NCBI GenBank assembly: GCA_965242745.1
Contig: CBDETG010000034.1
Location: forward strand, 35,848 to 99,847
Length of the DNA stretch: 64,000 nucleotides
Direction: 5' to 3'
From: JABAAI01 sp965242745
GTDB lineage: Bacteria; Spirochaetota; Leptospiria; Leptospirales; Leptonemataceae
Part shown: positions 18,519-27,975 of the stretch, one piece after another
How positions within the stretch are numbered: the first letter of the stretch is position 1
Layout of the letters: each line of letters starts with the position of its first letter
Program-made: the position numbers and the translations under genes
The notes under the pieces: generated by a model
What the model saw: the letters and a program-made list of their open reading frames with translations, nothing else
Database searches by the model: none
What the model was told of the DNA's origin: nothing

Positions 18519-18668
18519 CTAAGACTGCAAGTTGAGAATGAAGTCTTTGATTTTCCGTTTCACAGAGGCGCTGGCCCTTTTTATCGGACCTAAATCAGCA
18601 AGCGCCCGCACCCGGCCTTTATCGTCAAAAGTGAAGTCAGATTTGTAAGTCCGGTTGCAGCGCTGGCA
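18519..18668 (-). pseudogene. Gene remnant with CxxC motif downstream of a methyltransferase
   Basis: Minus-strand frame ending at a TAG at 18519-18521 reads CQRCNRTYKSDFTFDDKGRV and on to KIKDFILNLQS. It has no start codon, and a stop lies just upstream at 18669-18671. The CQRCN pair looks like the end of an HNH or zinc-ribbon domain. It directly follows the methyltransferase at 18714, so it may be what is left of a cognate nuclease. The identity is not certain. Confidence 0.35.
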
Positions 18669-18713
18669 TTAACGCAGCGAGAGGGAATGGTAAAGGAACA
18701 CGATTTGCGCAGC

Positions 18714-19667
18714 TTACTTTGCCATCGCCGCCAAACGCCTGCAAATAACGTCCATCATAGCCTTATCTATCTCATAACCCAAACATCGGCGCTTCTCGCT
18801 TAAGGCAGCGATTGCTGTCGTGCCAGTCCCCATAAATGGATCAAGCACCGTATCGCCCTCGCTACTAAATATCCGTATGAAGTGCCGACACAGGTCCACT
18901 GGCTTTACCGTCATGTGATTGTATTTTTCCCTAGGTTTCTTACAAGGCACAATGTTAGCTGGAAAGCAGTCAGGCTCAATAAGGGGCTTGTCGGTGTTGA
19001 TAAGCCCTGTGCGCCATCTAAGCCAGTTGTCTATGTGCGTTCCCTCTTTGGGCTTTTGTGCGATCACTATAAGCTCCATTCGTGGCTTAAGCTGAGGCGT
19101 TTTGCGGCCGCCCAAGTCATCAATGATGCGCTGTTTTTCCTTTTCCGATATATCCATCTTGCGGACGAAGTGGTTTTGGCTGAAGGCCTTGGCTTGCCCC
19201 TCATAACTCCAAGCGGCTATGTCCCTTATTTCAAAGCCGACTTCCTCCAAGGCCATAGCCGCGCGGTGCACCAGCCGGGCTTGGCTGAAGCACAACATAA
19301 AGCCGCCGGGCTTAAGCGCCCGATAACATTCGCAGGCAACCTTCCTTAGAAAATTTTGCAGACGGATACCTTGGCTGGAGTCAAACTTCTGCCCAGCTGG
19401 GATGCCTCCGACCACGCCTGGCTTGGCGCGTTTATACAGCTTAGCGTTATCCCACTTGTCATCCATCCCGTCTATGAAGTACGGCGGGTCGGTAAAAATT
19501 AGAGATAGATCCTTAGCCGGTATCTGGGGCATTGTAAGGCAGGAGCTGTTGTAGATTTTATAGCCCTCGCCCTCTAAAGTATTCTCGGAAATATCTTTGG
19601 GGCGCTTCGCAAAGCCAACAAAGCGCTCTTTGCTGTGCTCTCTAAGAGCCTCCATGAACACCCCCAT
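18714..19667 (-). CDS. DNA methyltransferase, beta group (DPPY ... DPFMGTGTT)
   Basis: 317 residues. Catalytic motif IV FTDPPYFIDGMDDKWDN comes first, and the SAM-binding motif I DTVLDPFMGTGTTAIAALS lies near the C-terminus, followed by CLGYEID. This is the beta order used by N4-cytosine and N6-adenine methylases. The target-recognition segment is between them (about residues 130-240). An ATG at 19655 is an alternative start. No intact restriction gene is adjacent; only the remnant at 18519 follows, so it may be an orphan methylase. Confidence 0.9.
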   Translation of the reverse strand: MGVFMEALREHSKERFVGFAKRPKDISENTLEGEGYKIYNSSCLTMPQIPAKDLSLIFTDPPYFIDGMDDKWDNAKLYKRAKPGVVGGIPAGQKFDSSQGIRLQNFLRKVACECYRALKPGGFMLCFSQARLVHRAAMALEEVGFEIRDIAAWSYEGQAKAFSQNHFVRKMDISEKEKQRIIDDLGGRKTPQLKPRMELIVIAQKPKEGTHIDNWLRWRTGLINTDKPLIEPDCFPANIVPCKKPREKYNHMTVKPVDLCRHFIRIFSSEGDTVLDPFMGTGTTAIAALSEKRRCLGYEIDKAMMDVICRRLAAMAK

Positions 19668-19740
19668 CCTCTACTCGTACGACATAAAGCAATTTCTGAG
19701 CGGGCATAAGCGCAATCCTAGCAAAAGAGGGGCAAAAATG

Positions 19741-20160
19741 TCAAGGCTTTAATACGACATAAAATTGAAACGAGCATAGCGCAATCCATATTTGCGTTTT
19801 GACAGCATTTTCACTGCGGCCTAAGAAGGTTTTGAATTTTAGATTTTGCTTTAGGAACTTAAAAAGAATTTCAATCTGCCAAGGCTTTTTGTAGATTTCC
19901 GCAATTCGCAAGGCGTCTGTTGTAAAGTCATTTGTAATGATGTTAAAGTTTTCATTTCTGCGTTCATCATGAATTGTAATCAATCTAAGATGGTCTTCAT
20001 ATTTCTGTGTGGCATAGTTAGAACCTCCGCTAGCGTAGCGGCCTTTGCGGCAAACATATCCCAAGCAAGACTACATTGTACAGCAATTTTTCTCATACGA
20101 AGCGAAGAGCTATGGATATTTTTGCAGAACTATTGTGCTGTCTTGCAAGACCTGCAGCAG
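19741..20160 (-). pseudogene. IS4-family transposase fragment
   Basis: The minus-strand frame from 20064 encodes LRLITIHDERRNENFNIITN, then ALRIAEIYKKPWQIEILFKF and LKQNLKFKTFLGRSENAVKT, the C-terminal Y-(2)-R-(3)-E-(6)-K part of IS4-type DDE transposases. The expected Arg is a Pro here (KKPWQIE). Upstream to about 20160 the same frame continues as VLQDSTIVLQKYP but is broken by stops. The first catalytic Asp region is missing. It ends right beside the HAD gene stop at 20163, so this is a decayed insertion. Confidence 0.85.
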
Positions 20161-20162
20161 CG

Positions 20163-20816
20163 CTAGGCAGCGGGATCATTACAAAATGCTTTGATAGCTT
20201 TGCGCGCTTCGTAAGAATTTTGCATTAGGTGCACCTGCCAGCCCAGCTTCTGCGCGCTCTTGAGATTGACAGAACGGTCGTCTATAAAGAGCAAGTCTTT
20301 AGCCTGCAAAGAGGCGTGCTCCGCTCTGGATTTCAGGGCATAAAATATCGTTTCATAGTAAGCCTTTTCTGGCTTCCTGTATCCCAGCTCGCAGGAAAAG
20401 AATAAGTAATCACATTGTTTCAAGAGGGGCATGCTTTCTAAGATCAGCGCGTACCATTCTGAATAATTCGAAGCCAGCCCCGTATAAATATTAGGCTTTG
20501 TCTGCGCCTCCTTGAGCAGCTCTTCCATGCCTGCTCTATAGGAAAGCTTGCGCAAAAGCGTTTTTTTGATTTTCTTGGCCTTAGGCAATCTGCTTTCTAT
20601 TTCTTTTGGGATGCTTTGTTTGTAAAAGCTGCGAAGATGTTCCTTTTCACTTATTTGCGCCCTTTCAAAGTCATGAAAGGAGCGGGTATTTTTCCACTCT
20701 AAAAAAAGTCTGCGGTCCTCCTGGCAAGGAAGCAGATGCTGCAGCGCATCATAATAGGGCTCACGAAGCAAGGTATCCATCATATCAAAAAGTATGATTT
20801 TCCTTGCTTCTTTCAT
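20163..20816 (-). CDS. HAD-superfamily hydrolase
   Basis: 217 residues. The N-terminal motif is ILFDMMDTLLREPYYDAL, the middle has TGLASNYSEWY (motif II region), and the C-terminus ends with YRKPEKAYYETI (motif III Lys) and LLFIDDRSVNLKSAQKLGWQ (motif IV). Motif I reads D-M-M-D-T rather than the usual D-x-D-x-T, so the second Asp is shifted by one. Related plant and bacterial HAD proteins with DVMDT exist. The substrate is unknown. The start overlaps the stop of the upstream gene by 4 bp. Confidence 0.85.
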   Translation of the reverse strand: MKEARKIILFDMMDTLLREPYYDALQHLLPCQEDRRLFLEWKNTRSFHDFERAQISEKEHLRSFYKQSIPKEIESRLPKAKKIKKTLLRKLSYRAGMEELLKEAQTKPNIYTGLASNYSEWYALILESMPLLKQCDYLFFSCELGYRKPEKAYYETIFYALKSRAEHASLQAKDLLFIDDRSVNLKSAQKLGWQVHLMQNSYEARKAIKAFCNDPAA

Positions 20817-22633
20817 ATTCTCCCTCCCCGAAGCCCGCTTTCATAAGAGGAGCAGCTTTCATGAGAAAGAAGGCTTGCTTCTACAGCTGATGCAAAACCT
20901 TCAGCATTTATATGAAGACCTTGCGCATTGGCAATGGCAGCGCTGTGCAGCAGATGGAGAGCTGCAATCATACGAGTTTGTACAAAAGAATAAAAAGCTT
21001 GGCTCTTGTCCTGGGGGACGGGCGTTTTTTTGCTGAAAAGAGCTAAGAGTATACCGGCCAAGTGATCTCCGCTCCCAGCTGCGCTGAGGGCCGCATTAGG
21101 ATGCGGGTACAGTACAGCTTGGCTGCGGCTTGCCAGGGAATGACAAGAAAGGCAGGCAACGATGCTGTTCTTCAAACATACATGGGCGGGCGCCCGCCCT
21201 TGTTTTACAAGAGCATGTATATAATCCATAGCTTTATACAAACTAAGGCTGTCCTTGACTGCCTCGCCGCCCATGATCTTTTGCCACTCTCCACTATGGG
21301 GCAGGGCAATGCACTTGTTTAGGTTGAGAGCCAGAGACCTAATCTGCTCTCTTTGCATTGCTAAGGCAATGGCAGTAGCATCAAGTAAAAAATAGGGCTG
21401 TTTATTTGGATCATTTTGCAGCAGGAGATGCAGCTTTTCTGTGATCATAGGCAGGTCTTCTTTATGCAGGCCTGGACCAATGAGGATACAGGCGGGCTTT
21501 ATATGAGAAGGCAATTTGTCTGCATCATAGAACATTACAGAAGGCAGAGTTTGACTCAGCAGTATACGTGATTCTTTATGAGGTACCAAGGCATGCAGTA
21601 TGCCGCCCCCGCTGGCAAAAAAAGCCCGTGCCGCCATAAGCAGGGCGCCTTCCATGCCTCTGGAAGCTCCGATAATAAGGCCATGACCGGCATCATATTT
21701 ATGTCCCAGGGGGTCTTTTACAAAAAGACTTTTTTGTTCCTGAGAAAAAACAGCGCTGCTTTGGCCTTCATATTGGTAATGCTGGACTGAGTAATCTATT
21801 GGAATCTTGTCAGCTGCTGTGGGATCAAAACCTATAGGCAGGAGGCGCACATGTGAATAGGCAGAGAGAGAAGGGGAAAGACGCAGAGCCAGTTTATCTA
21901 CGCCATAGCAGTGTATTTCATCCGGCGCTGCCAGCAGGAGATTCTTCTCTTCTTTTGCTCTGGATCTATGATGACTCATCATGGAAGCCGGCGGGAGCCA
22001 TGAAGCAGGGCTTTCTTCTGTTAAGCCTGCTGGTATATCAAGGCTTATCAAGGCAGGGCAACGAAAGGCAGAACTAAGGCGGGCTGCAGTCTGTAGCTTA
22101 GGCTGCCCGCTGCGTAAAGTTCGTATAGCAAGCAGCGCCTCCAAAATAGCAGCACGCGGCCTTCCTTTCTGACCTGTGCCTAAGAGGGCTTCAATCAGCA
22201 GGTCCTTCTCAGAAAAGGCTTCTTTTCTTGCCAGAAAATCTTCAATAGGAAGGGGAGGCGGCCCTGGGCTGCATTGCTGGAGCAGTTTGGCATAAAAGAG
22301 CGCAGCTGGGCTTGTAATATTTTGAGGTCTGCAATGATAAATATATACGGCAGGGCAGGGGTGCAGCTTTGCATAAGAAGCAAGCATGTATGCAAGCGCT
22401 AAGCCATCCCCGCCGTTATTTCCAGGACCGCAAAGTATAAAGACTCTTTCAAAGGATGCAAAGGGGATGGGGCATGCGCCCTGCGCCTCGTAGTGAAAAC
22501 TTTCCAGCGCATATAGGCTTGCTGTGGCAGCTTGGGCCATGAGCTGCGCTTCTGGGATGCCGGCTTCCTGGCTCAGCTTATCGATTGCCTGACACTGAGA
22601 GAAATTGTAAAGAGCTCTTCTATTTCCATTCAT
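20813..22633 (-). CDS. nnr: Bifunctional NAD(P)H-hydrate epimerase / ADP-dependent dehydratase
   Basis: 606 residues. N-terminal epimerase (YjeF_N): ALYNFSQCQAIDKLSQEAGI, then VFILCGPGNNGGDGLALAYML. C-terminal dehydratase (carbohydrate kinase-like): YDAGHGLIIGASRGMEGALL, ILIGPGLH, LPHSGEWQKIMG and AALSAAGSGDHLAGILLALF. It repairs hydrated NADH and NADPH. The fused form is the usual bacterial Nnr, here about 100 residues longer than average, with insertions in the N-terminal half. The start overlaps the lipoprotein gene stop by 14 bp. Confidence 0.93.
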   Translation of the reverse strand: MNGNRRALYNFSQCQAIDKLSQEAGIPEAQLMAQAATASLYALESFHYEAQGACPIPFASFERVFILCGPGNNGGDGLALAYMLASYAKLHPCPAVYIYHCRPQNITSPAALFYAKLLQQCSPGPPPLPIEDFLARKEAFSEKDLLIEALLGTGQKGRPRAAILEALLAIRTLRSGQPKLQTAARLSSAFRCPALISLDIPAGLTEESPASWLPPASMMSHHRSRAKEEKNLLLAAPDEIHCYGVDKLALRLSPSLSAYSHVRLLPIGFDPTAADKIPIDYSVQHYQYEGQSSAVFSQEQKSLFVKDPLGHKYDAGHGLIIGASRGMEGALLMAARAFFASGGGILHALVPHKESRILLSQTLPSVMFYDADKLPSHIKPACILIGPGLHKEDLPMITEKLHLLLQNDPNKQPYFLLDATAIALAMQREQIRSLALNLNKCIALPHSGEWQKIMGGEAVKDSLSLYKAMDYIHALVKQGRAPAHVCLKNSIVACLSCHSLASRSQAVLYPHPNAALSAAGSGDHLAGILLALFSKKTPVPQDKSQAFYSFVQTRMIAALHLLHSAAIANAQGLHINAEGFASAVEASLLSHESCSSYESGLRGGRI

Positions 22634-23747
22634 AGATGATGAACTGCTTTTGCTTGATACGAGTGCTGAAGATGCGTCCTTTGAGATTCAGAAAGGTACT
22701 ACGCCAGGAAGAAGGGAAGGCAACAAAGTTGATAAGTTGATTGTCAATGTACTCTCCTTCACGCGTAAAGATTTTAAAGAGCAGCTCTCCTTCATCTTCT
22801 TCGAGATGCGTCATATAAAAGTTCCCGTCAGGCTTAGCCCATGCCAAAAAATCTTGGGGATTATCATTACGCAAAAGTATACGTGCTGCTTCGTCTGTGT
22901 TAGTCTGCATATATATGATTCGTTCTATAAAAGCAAAGTTCTTCTTATTGCGCAGCGCAACGGAGCCGATAACAAAGCTTTTCCCAGCTACTGGAATGAT
23001 GTCTTCGAGTATAGCCATCTTGTCTTTCATGTTTTGGGCCCATGGCAGCTTTGGTTTGCTAAAGCGTCTGACGAAGCTGCCGTGGCGAAAGACCAGCAGC
23101 TCTGCGTCTTTCTTAGTTTTATGCGCAACGCTGAATCTGCCGCCCGTATCTGGATATAAGCCGAGAATCAGAGAAAAGGGAGCTGTATTGTAGCCGCGCT
23201 GTCCCAGCTTGCCCTGCAGTTTATGATGTCTATTAAGATGTAAGATCATAGAAGTAGTCTGTACCAAAGCGGACTGCTGCAGGCTTCTCCTTTTTTCTAT
23301 AGGTCTATTCTTTTTCTTTTTCTTTTGCGTATCTGGGAGAAATGACTGTATATAAAGATTTTCTTCAGCTTCATCTACGGCTATGCGTCCGGGGATACCC
23401 AGCTCCAGGGCTTGGAATTGTATCTTAGAACTAAGCCTGGGGGGTTTTTTTGCTCCAAGCAGCTTCATCACTTTTGGGGAGCCATCCGTAAAGATTTTGA
23501 TCAGCTGAGCTGCCGTATCCGGAATATATACCCTTGCTGTACCTATAGCAACTTCCAGAGGGAGATTATACAAGAGCCCCTGCTTATGCAGCACCTGCAT
23601 TTGCGTGACAGATTCCCCTTGCTTTGTGGAGTAAGTTAAGGGTATTGTAAAAAGCTCCAATGGCTCTAACTTATTTACTTTAAAGCGCGTGCAGGAAAAA
23701 TGCAGAAAATACAATACAAAAAGGACAAATAAGCAGGGGCTGCGCAT
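22620..23747 (-). CDS. Spirochaetal hypothetical secreted or lipoprotein
   Basis: 375 residues from the ATG at 23747. It begins MRSPCLFVLFVLYFLHFSC, a hydrophobic signal with a Cys at position 19 that could be lipidated, though the lipobox is weak. The rest looks like an NHL/propeller-type fold with repeated short strands (FIERIIYMQTNTDEAARILL, LAWAKPDGNFYMTHLEEDEG). A basic stretch KKKKKNRPIEKRRS lies in the middle. I recall similar proteins of this size in treponemes and leptospires but cannot name a function. First of three overlapping genes (then nnr and the HAD gene). Confidence 0.7.
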   Translation of the reverse strand: MRSPCLFVLFVLYFLHFSCTRFKVNKLEPLELFTIPLTYSTKQGESVTQMQVLHKQGLLYNLPLEVAIGTARVYIPDTAAQLIKIFTDGSPKVMKLLGAKKPPRLSSKIQFQALELGIPGRIAVDEAEENLYIQSFLPDTQKKKKKNRPIEKRRSLQQSALVQTTSMILHLNRHHKLQGKLGQRGYNTAPFSLILGLYPDTGGRFSVAHKTKKDAELLVFRHGSFVRRFSKPKLPWAQNMKDKMAILEDIIPVAGKSFVIGSVALRNKKNFAFIERIIYMQTNTDEAARILLRNDNPQDFLAWAKPDGNFYMTHLEEDEGELLFKIFTREGEYIDNQLINFVAFPSSWRSTFLNLKGRIFSTRIKQKQFIIYEWK

Positions 23748-24008
23748 AGGCTCGAAGAAAAAATAGAAAGCTTGTACAAAGCGCATCAAAGCAAGAGCAG
23801 ATGTCAAGGATATATAAATGGCAGCGCCCGCCTGCGCTCTTATCTCATCGGGCTATGTTTTGTTTTTATCGGCTGGGGGCGCCCAGCAGGCAAAAGCAGT
23901 GATATAAGAAGAAGACAAAAAAGGCTTGTCAATACATAAGTGATATTTAGGCTAAAGTCTCAGGCGCAGCAAAGCTTGTCTCAAATAGCGCCTGCTACAT
24001 TGCTGCTT

Positions 24009-25247
24009 ATGAATTGCATAAAGCCGGCTATACTTATGTTTGTAATAAACTCAGCTTTTACCTTGCGAAGCCTTCTTACTATTGCAATTTCTGTGTTGAG
24101 GTCAAAAGCGGGGCTCCTTTTGTGCGCCTATATGTTACCTTCTGCTTTTTTTGCCCGACCGCTTGCTCTGCAGGTAGTCGGGCGAGGCTTTCATAAACCG
24201 CTGCATATTGTTTTTAGCGCCGGCGATCCAGGAGCAATGTATGTATGTGAGCAGGGGGGGAGAATCTATCGCGTAGAGCAGGCTAAGAAGCGCAGGCTTT
24301 TTGCAGACCTTTCTCGGCTGGTACATAAGGGAGGAGGAGAAGAGGGGCTCTTAGGTATGGCCTTAGCTCCTAAGTATAACTTGCGGGCCTCTTATTTCTA
24401 TGTGAACTATACGGCCGGCCGGCCAGCTCATAGCTATGTTGCGCGTATTCCTGTAAAGAAAGGCAGGGCCTATGTGCGCAAAAGACATATTATTTTGAAG
24501 ATTGCGCAGCCATACCGCAACCACAATGGCGGGATGATCCTTTTTGGACCAGAGGGCTATCTGTATATAGCAACGGGAGATGGCGGAGCGGCAGGGGACC
24601 CTAAAAATTACGCTCAGAATAGAAGCAGTCTTTTGGGAAAAATCCTGCGCATTCAAGTGCCGCAGCATTCTCTTGCAAAAAAAGCTTATCGTATTCCAGC
24701 TGATAATCCCTTTGCCTCCGCATCTTCTTTGTCTGCTGGGTTTAGGAAGGAGATCTATGCCTGGGGCTTGCGTAATCCATGGCGCTTCAGCTTTGACGCA
24801 AAGACAGGGCTACTTTATGCGGCAGATGTAGGTCAAAATCGTCAAGAAGAAGTCAATCTGATTGAAAAAGGGAAAAATTATGGCTGGCGTATCAAAGAGG
24901 GCAGGCTTTGCTATGTTTCTTCTAAGCAATGCCGGAGGGCAGCGGCAAAGCTGGCAGACCCCATTCATGTCTATGGACGCAAGCTAGGGCAAAGTATAAC
25001 AGGAGGCTATGTTTATAGGGGCAAGCTCTTATCAAAATATATTGCTTGGTATTTCTTTGCGGATTATGTTAGCCAAAGACTTTGGGCCTTCCCTTTGCGG
25101 GCAGGGGGGAGAAGGGCAGGTAAAGCGAGGCTCCTTTTTGCAAAAGCAGGCGCCATCTCGTCTTTTGGTGAAGACCCTCAAGGGGAATTGTATCTTGCAG
25201 AGCACAGGCGGGGCTACATCTACAAACTTGTTCCTGGTCCTTTGTAG
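24009..25247 (+). CDS. PQQ-dependent sugar dehydrogenase-like beta-propeller
   Basis: 412 residues from the ATG at 24009. A GTG at 23940 or ATG at 24036 are other options; the last places a clear signal segment (LLTIAISVL and LLLCAYMLPSAFFARPLALQ) nearer the N-terminus. Family blocks include DPGAMYVCEQGGRIYRV, GGGEEGLLGMALAPKY, YRNHNGGMILFGPEGYLYIA, TGDGGAAGDP, YAWGLRNPWRFSFD and ADVGQNRQEEVN. This is the glucose/sorbosone dehydrogenase (GSDH) fold, periplasmic or surface. PQQ use is assumed from family, not shown. Confidence 0.87.
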   Translation: MNCIKPAILMFVINSAFTLRSLLTIAISVLRSKAGLLLCAYMLPSAFFARPLALQVVGRGFHKPLHIVFSAGDPGAMYVCEQGGRIYRVEQAKKRRLFADLSRLVHKGGGEEGLLGMALAPKYNLRASYFYVNYTAGRPAHSYVARIPVKKGRAYVRKRHIILKIAQPYRNHNGGMILFGPEGYLYIATGDGGAAGDPKNYAQNRSSLLGKILRIQVPQHSLAKKAYRIPADNPFASASSLSAGFRKEIYAWGLRNPWRFSFDAKTGLLYAADVGQNRQEEVNLIEKGKNYGWRIKEGRLCYVSSKQCRRAAAKLADPIHVYGRKLGQSITGGYVYRGKLLSKYIAWYFFADYVSQRLWAFPLRAGGRRAGKARLLFAKAGAISSFGEDPQGELYLAEHRRGYIYKLVPGPL

Positions 25248-25260
25248 CGCAGAGCGGCGC

Positions 25261-25842
25261 TTAGTGTTTTTTTAAGAGACTTAAGACTTCATGGGCGCGT
25301 AGATTAGCTAAGAACTTGATCCTGCCTTTATTGTGAAAATACGCTGATTTGATTTGGTCTATCTTATAGGTCTGGCAAAATCTACAGAAATCTATATGAG
25401 AAAAAAACTGTACATTAGGGCTGTCATACCATGGGAGGCTGTCTCCTGAAGTAGGGCTCCTGCCGCGGAACATCAGCTGCACGCGGTCGTACCAATACGC
25501 AAAATTGCTGAATGCCAAGATCACGTGAGATGCCACGCGGAAGGAAGCTGTCAGCACTTCTCGAGGAGAAAGTAGCTCTTGGAAGGTACCCAGAAGTAAG
25601 ACATAGTCAAAGCTTTGCTTAGGATATTGATCCAGCCCCTCCAGCACATCCCCTTGGTAAGCAATAATACCTGCTTCTATGCATTGGGCAAGGAGCTTAG
25701 GATTCTTTTCTACTCCCTCACCGTAGATTTGTTTTTCCCGTATGACTCTGCTAAGAAAGCGGCCGTTGCCTGTACCTAGGTCTAAGATGCGGCTTCCTTG
25801 AGGTAGCCATTCCATCACTGTTTCGTACAAATAAGGATTCAT
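25261..25842 (-). CDS. metW: MetW-like methyltransferase-fold protein
   Basis: 193 residues. SAM-fold motif ILDLGTGNGRFLSRV, then GEGVEKNP, the MetW-type GDVLEGLDQYPKQSFDYVLL, ILAFSNFAYWYDRVQLMFRG and the terminal block SLPWYDSPNVQFFS. In other bacteria MetW works with MetX to acylate homoserine in methionine synthesis, but metX is not in this window. It lies 74 bp downstream of pyrG on the same strand. Confidence 0.87.
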   Translation of the reverse strand: MNPYLYETVMEWLPQGSRILDLGTGNGRFLSRVIREKQIYGEGVEKNPKLLAQCIEAGIIAYQGDVLEGLDQYPKQSFDYVLLLGTFQELLSPREVLTASFRVASHVILAFSNFAYWYDRVQLMFRGRSPTSGDSLPWYDSPNVQFFSHIDFCRFCQTYKIDQIKSAYFHNKGRIKFLANLRAHEVLSLLKKH

Positions 25843-25916
25843 TAGGCTTTGCTTTGTAAAGGCGCTTGCTGCGATTTGGGATAGTTACAGAAATGTATGC
25901 AAAGTGATCACTTAGC

Positions 25917-27563
25917 CTAGCTTTGGGCAAATTTGGCTGCAGCAGCGACCAAGCCCGCAAAAAGAGGGTGCGGCTGGATAGGCTTGGATTGGAATTCAGG
26001 ATGAAACTGCACGCCTAAAAACCATGGATGTTCCTTCAGCTCTATGATTTCCACAAGTTGTCCATCAGGACTGAGGCCTGTACAAAGCATGCCTTTTTTT
26101 TCTATTTCCCCGCGGTAACGTAAAGTAAATTCAAAACGATGCCGATGCCTCTCGCGTATGCCTTCTTTCTTGTACTCCCGCCAGGCTAAGCTGGACTTCC
26201 GTAACAGGCAGGGATAGCCGCCCAAACGCATAGTGCCGCCCTTCTGCTCTAAGTTTTGCTGCTCTTCTAAAAGGGAGATGACGGGATATTTCGTATTTGG
26301 ATCAAATTCAGTAGAGTTCGCATCTCGCCAATGTATGACATGACGGGCAAATTCGATCACAGCGCATTGCATACCCATACAAATGCCCAAGAAAGGAAGT
26401 TTTTTTGTCCGCGCATAATGTATGGCTGCAAGTTTCCCTTCTACGCCGCGTCCGCCAAAGCCTCCGGGCACTAGAAGGGCGTGTGCGCCTTTCATTACCT
26501 GAGTCAGTTTTTTCCCTGCGCTTTCTTCTATTTCTTCTGGATTTAAGCTTATACATTCCACTTCTATTTGATGCTCTATAGCTCCGTGCATTAAGGCTTC
26601 ATAAATAGAACGGTAAGCGTCTTGCAGCCTAATGTACTTGCCGCATACAACCATTTTGATTTTTTTCTTGGGATTTTTGATCCTGTGGAGTATGTTCTGC
26701 CATCTATGAAAGTTATGTTTGCTTTCTTTTTGTTCTAAGCCAAAATGGCCAAAATGTTGCAGAATCACTCTGTCGAGTCCTTCTTGTCTATACATTTCAG
26801 GGATTTCGTAAATACTGCGTTCTATGTCATGGGCAGCAATGATATTCGATTCATGGACATTGCAAAAAAGTGAAAGCTTCTCTCGTGTTTCCTGAGAAAA
26901 GGCTTCCTGCACGCGGCATACTAAAACGTCTGCTTGTATGCCAAAAGTGAGCAATTCTTTTACGCTATGCTGGGTGGGTTTGCTTTTGGCTTCACCAGCT
27001 ACTGTGATAAGAGGAATAAGCGTAAGGTGGGTAAAACAAACATGCTTTGCCCCCCGGTCACGGCGCATTTGCCGTATTGCTTCCAAAAAAGGTATGCTTT
27101 CTATATCGCCTACAGTGCCTCCTATTTCTACGATCACAAAGTCTGCGCTCTCATCTCTGGTCAGCATAAGGATACGATTTTTGATTTCATTGGTGATATG
27201 AGGCACGACCTGCACAGTACGGCCTAAGTAGTCTCCTCTTCGTTCCCTTTGTATAACGGCGTCATATATCTGCCCGGTGCTGATGGAATTTTGCTTTCCC
27301 AACCGGGTACGACTGGTAAAGCGCTCATAGTAACCAAGGTCCAGGTCTGTTTCTGCTCCATCATCTGTAACATATACCTCGCCATGTTGGAAGGGACTCA
27401 TAGTGCCAGGGTCTACGTTAATATAGGGATCCATCTTTTGCAGAATAATCTGGTAGCCTCGGCTTTCTAAAAGGCAGCCCAGCGCTGCTGTTGTGACTCC
27501 TTTCCCCAGAGAAGAGCATACGCCTCCAGTGATAAAGATATATCTAGGTGTAGAAGCGGCCAT
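25917..27563 (-). CDS. pyrG: CTP synthase
   Basis: 548 residues from the ATG at 27563 (a longer frame from 27659 adds non-family residues). The synthetase domain has YIFITGGVCSSLGKGVTTAA, DPYINVDPGTMSPFQHGEVY and VEIGGTVGDIESIPFLEA. The glutaminase domain has GGFGGRG, the catalytic Cys in LGICMGMQCAVIEFARHV and HPEFQSKP near the end. It makes CTP from UTP, glutamine and ATP. Length is normal. Confidence 0.97.
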   Translation of the reverse strand: MAASTPRYIFITGGVCSSLGKGVTTAALGCLLESRGYQIILQKMDPYINVDPGTMSPFQHGEVYVTDDGAETDLDLGYYERFTSRTRLGKQNSISTGQIYDAVIQRERRGDYLGRTVQVVPHITNEIKNRILMLTRDESADFVIVEIGGTVGDIESIPFLEAIRQMRRDRGAKHVCFTHLTLIPLITVAGEAKSKPTQHSVKELLTFGIQADVLVCRVQEAFSQETREKLSLFCNVHESNIIAAHDIERSIYEIPEMYRQEGLDRVILQHFGHFGLEQKESKHNFHRWQNILHRIKNPKKKIKMVVCGKYIRLQDAYRSIYEALMHGAIEHQIEVECISLNPEEIEESAGKKLTQVMKGAHALLVPGGFGGRGVEGKLAAIHYARTKKLPFLGICMGMQCAVIEFARHVIHWRDANSTEFDPNTKYPVISLLEEQQNLEQKGGTMRLGGYPCLLRKSSLAWREYKKEGIRERHRHRFEFTLRYRGEIEKKGMLCTGLSPDGQLVEIIELKEHPWFLGVQFHPEFQSKPIQPHPLFAGLVAAAAKFAQS

Positions 27564-27691
27564 AAGCGCAAAAGCAGGATGAGACTTTCTCTTTTGGAGA
27601 TGACTGATTGTCAAGAGATTATGTTTGACGCTGTTATACAACCCACGAACATATTTCACATTTTACTGGGCTTGAGGCCCCTCCTTACTGG

Positions 27692-27710
27692 TTGTTTGTA
27701 TAACAAACAA
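27692..27710. promoter_or_regulatory. Short palindrome before the small HTH gene
   Basis: TTGTTTG (27692-27698) and CAAACAA (27704-27710) form a perfect 7-bp inverted repeat with a TATAA centre, ending just upstream of an AGGAGG ribosome binding site. Its place suggests an operator or the end of a small insertion; neither is proven. Confidence 0.4.
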
Positions 27711-27725
27711 GCACAGGAGGGACCT

Positions 27726-27965
27726 ATGTCCAATTATGAACATGACCTACAAAAAATAAAACAAAATCTATTAGGAGTGAAGGAGCATGTAGTGCGCTCA
27801 AAAGCACGCTTGCTGATCTGCGTATTAGAAAGTAAAAACATTTCATTAGGCTGTGATCAAGCTGGCATACAACGCAGAACCTTTTACAATCATATAAAAG
27901 TCCTGCGTGAACATGGATATTGCCTTCATGCTCTAAATTGTTGCTTTGTAAGTCTTGCTGTGTAA
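27726..27965 (+). CDS. Small helix-turn-helix protein, possible transposase N-terminus
   Basis: 79 residues from the ATG at 27726, preceded at a good distance by AGGAGG. The central part SKARLLICVLESKNISLGCD then AGIQRRTFYNHIKVLREHGY looks like the HTH that opens several insertion-sequence transposases (a helix, then GIQRRTFYNHIK). The catalytic part is absent, and the final LHALNCCFVSLAV is not typical. It may be a free-standing DNA-binding protein or a truncated transposase. Confidence 0.55.
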   Translation: MSNYEHDLQKIKQNLLGVKEHVVRSKARLLICVLESKNISLGCDQAGIQRRTFYNHIKVLREHGYCLHALNCCFVSLAV

Positions 27966-27975
27966 ATTAAGCTCA

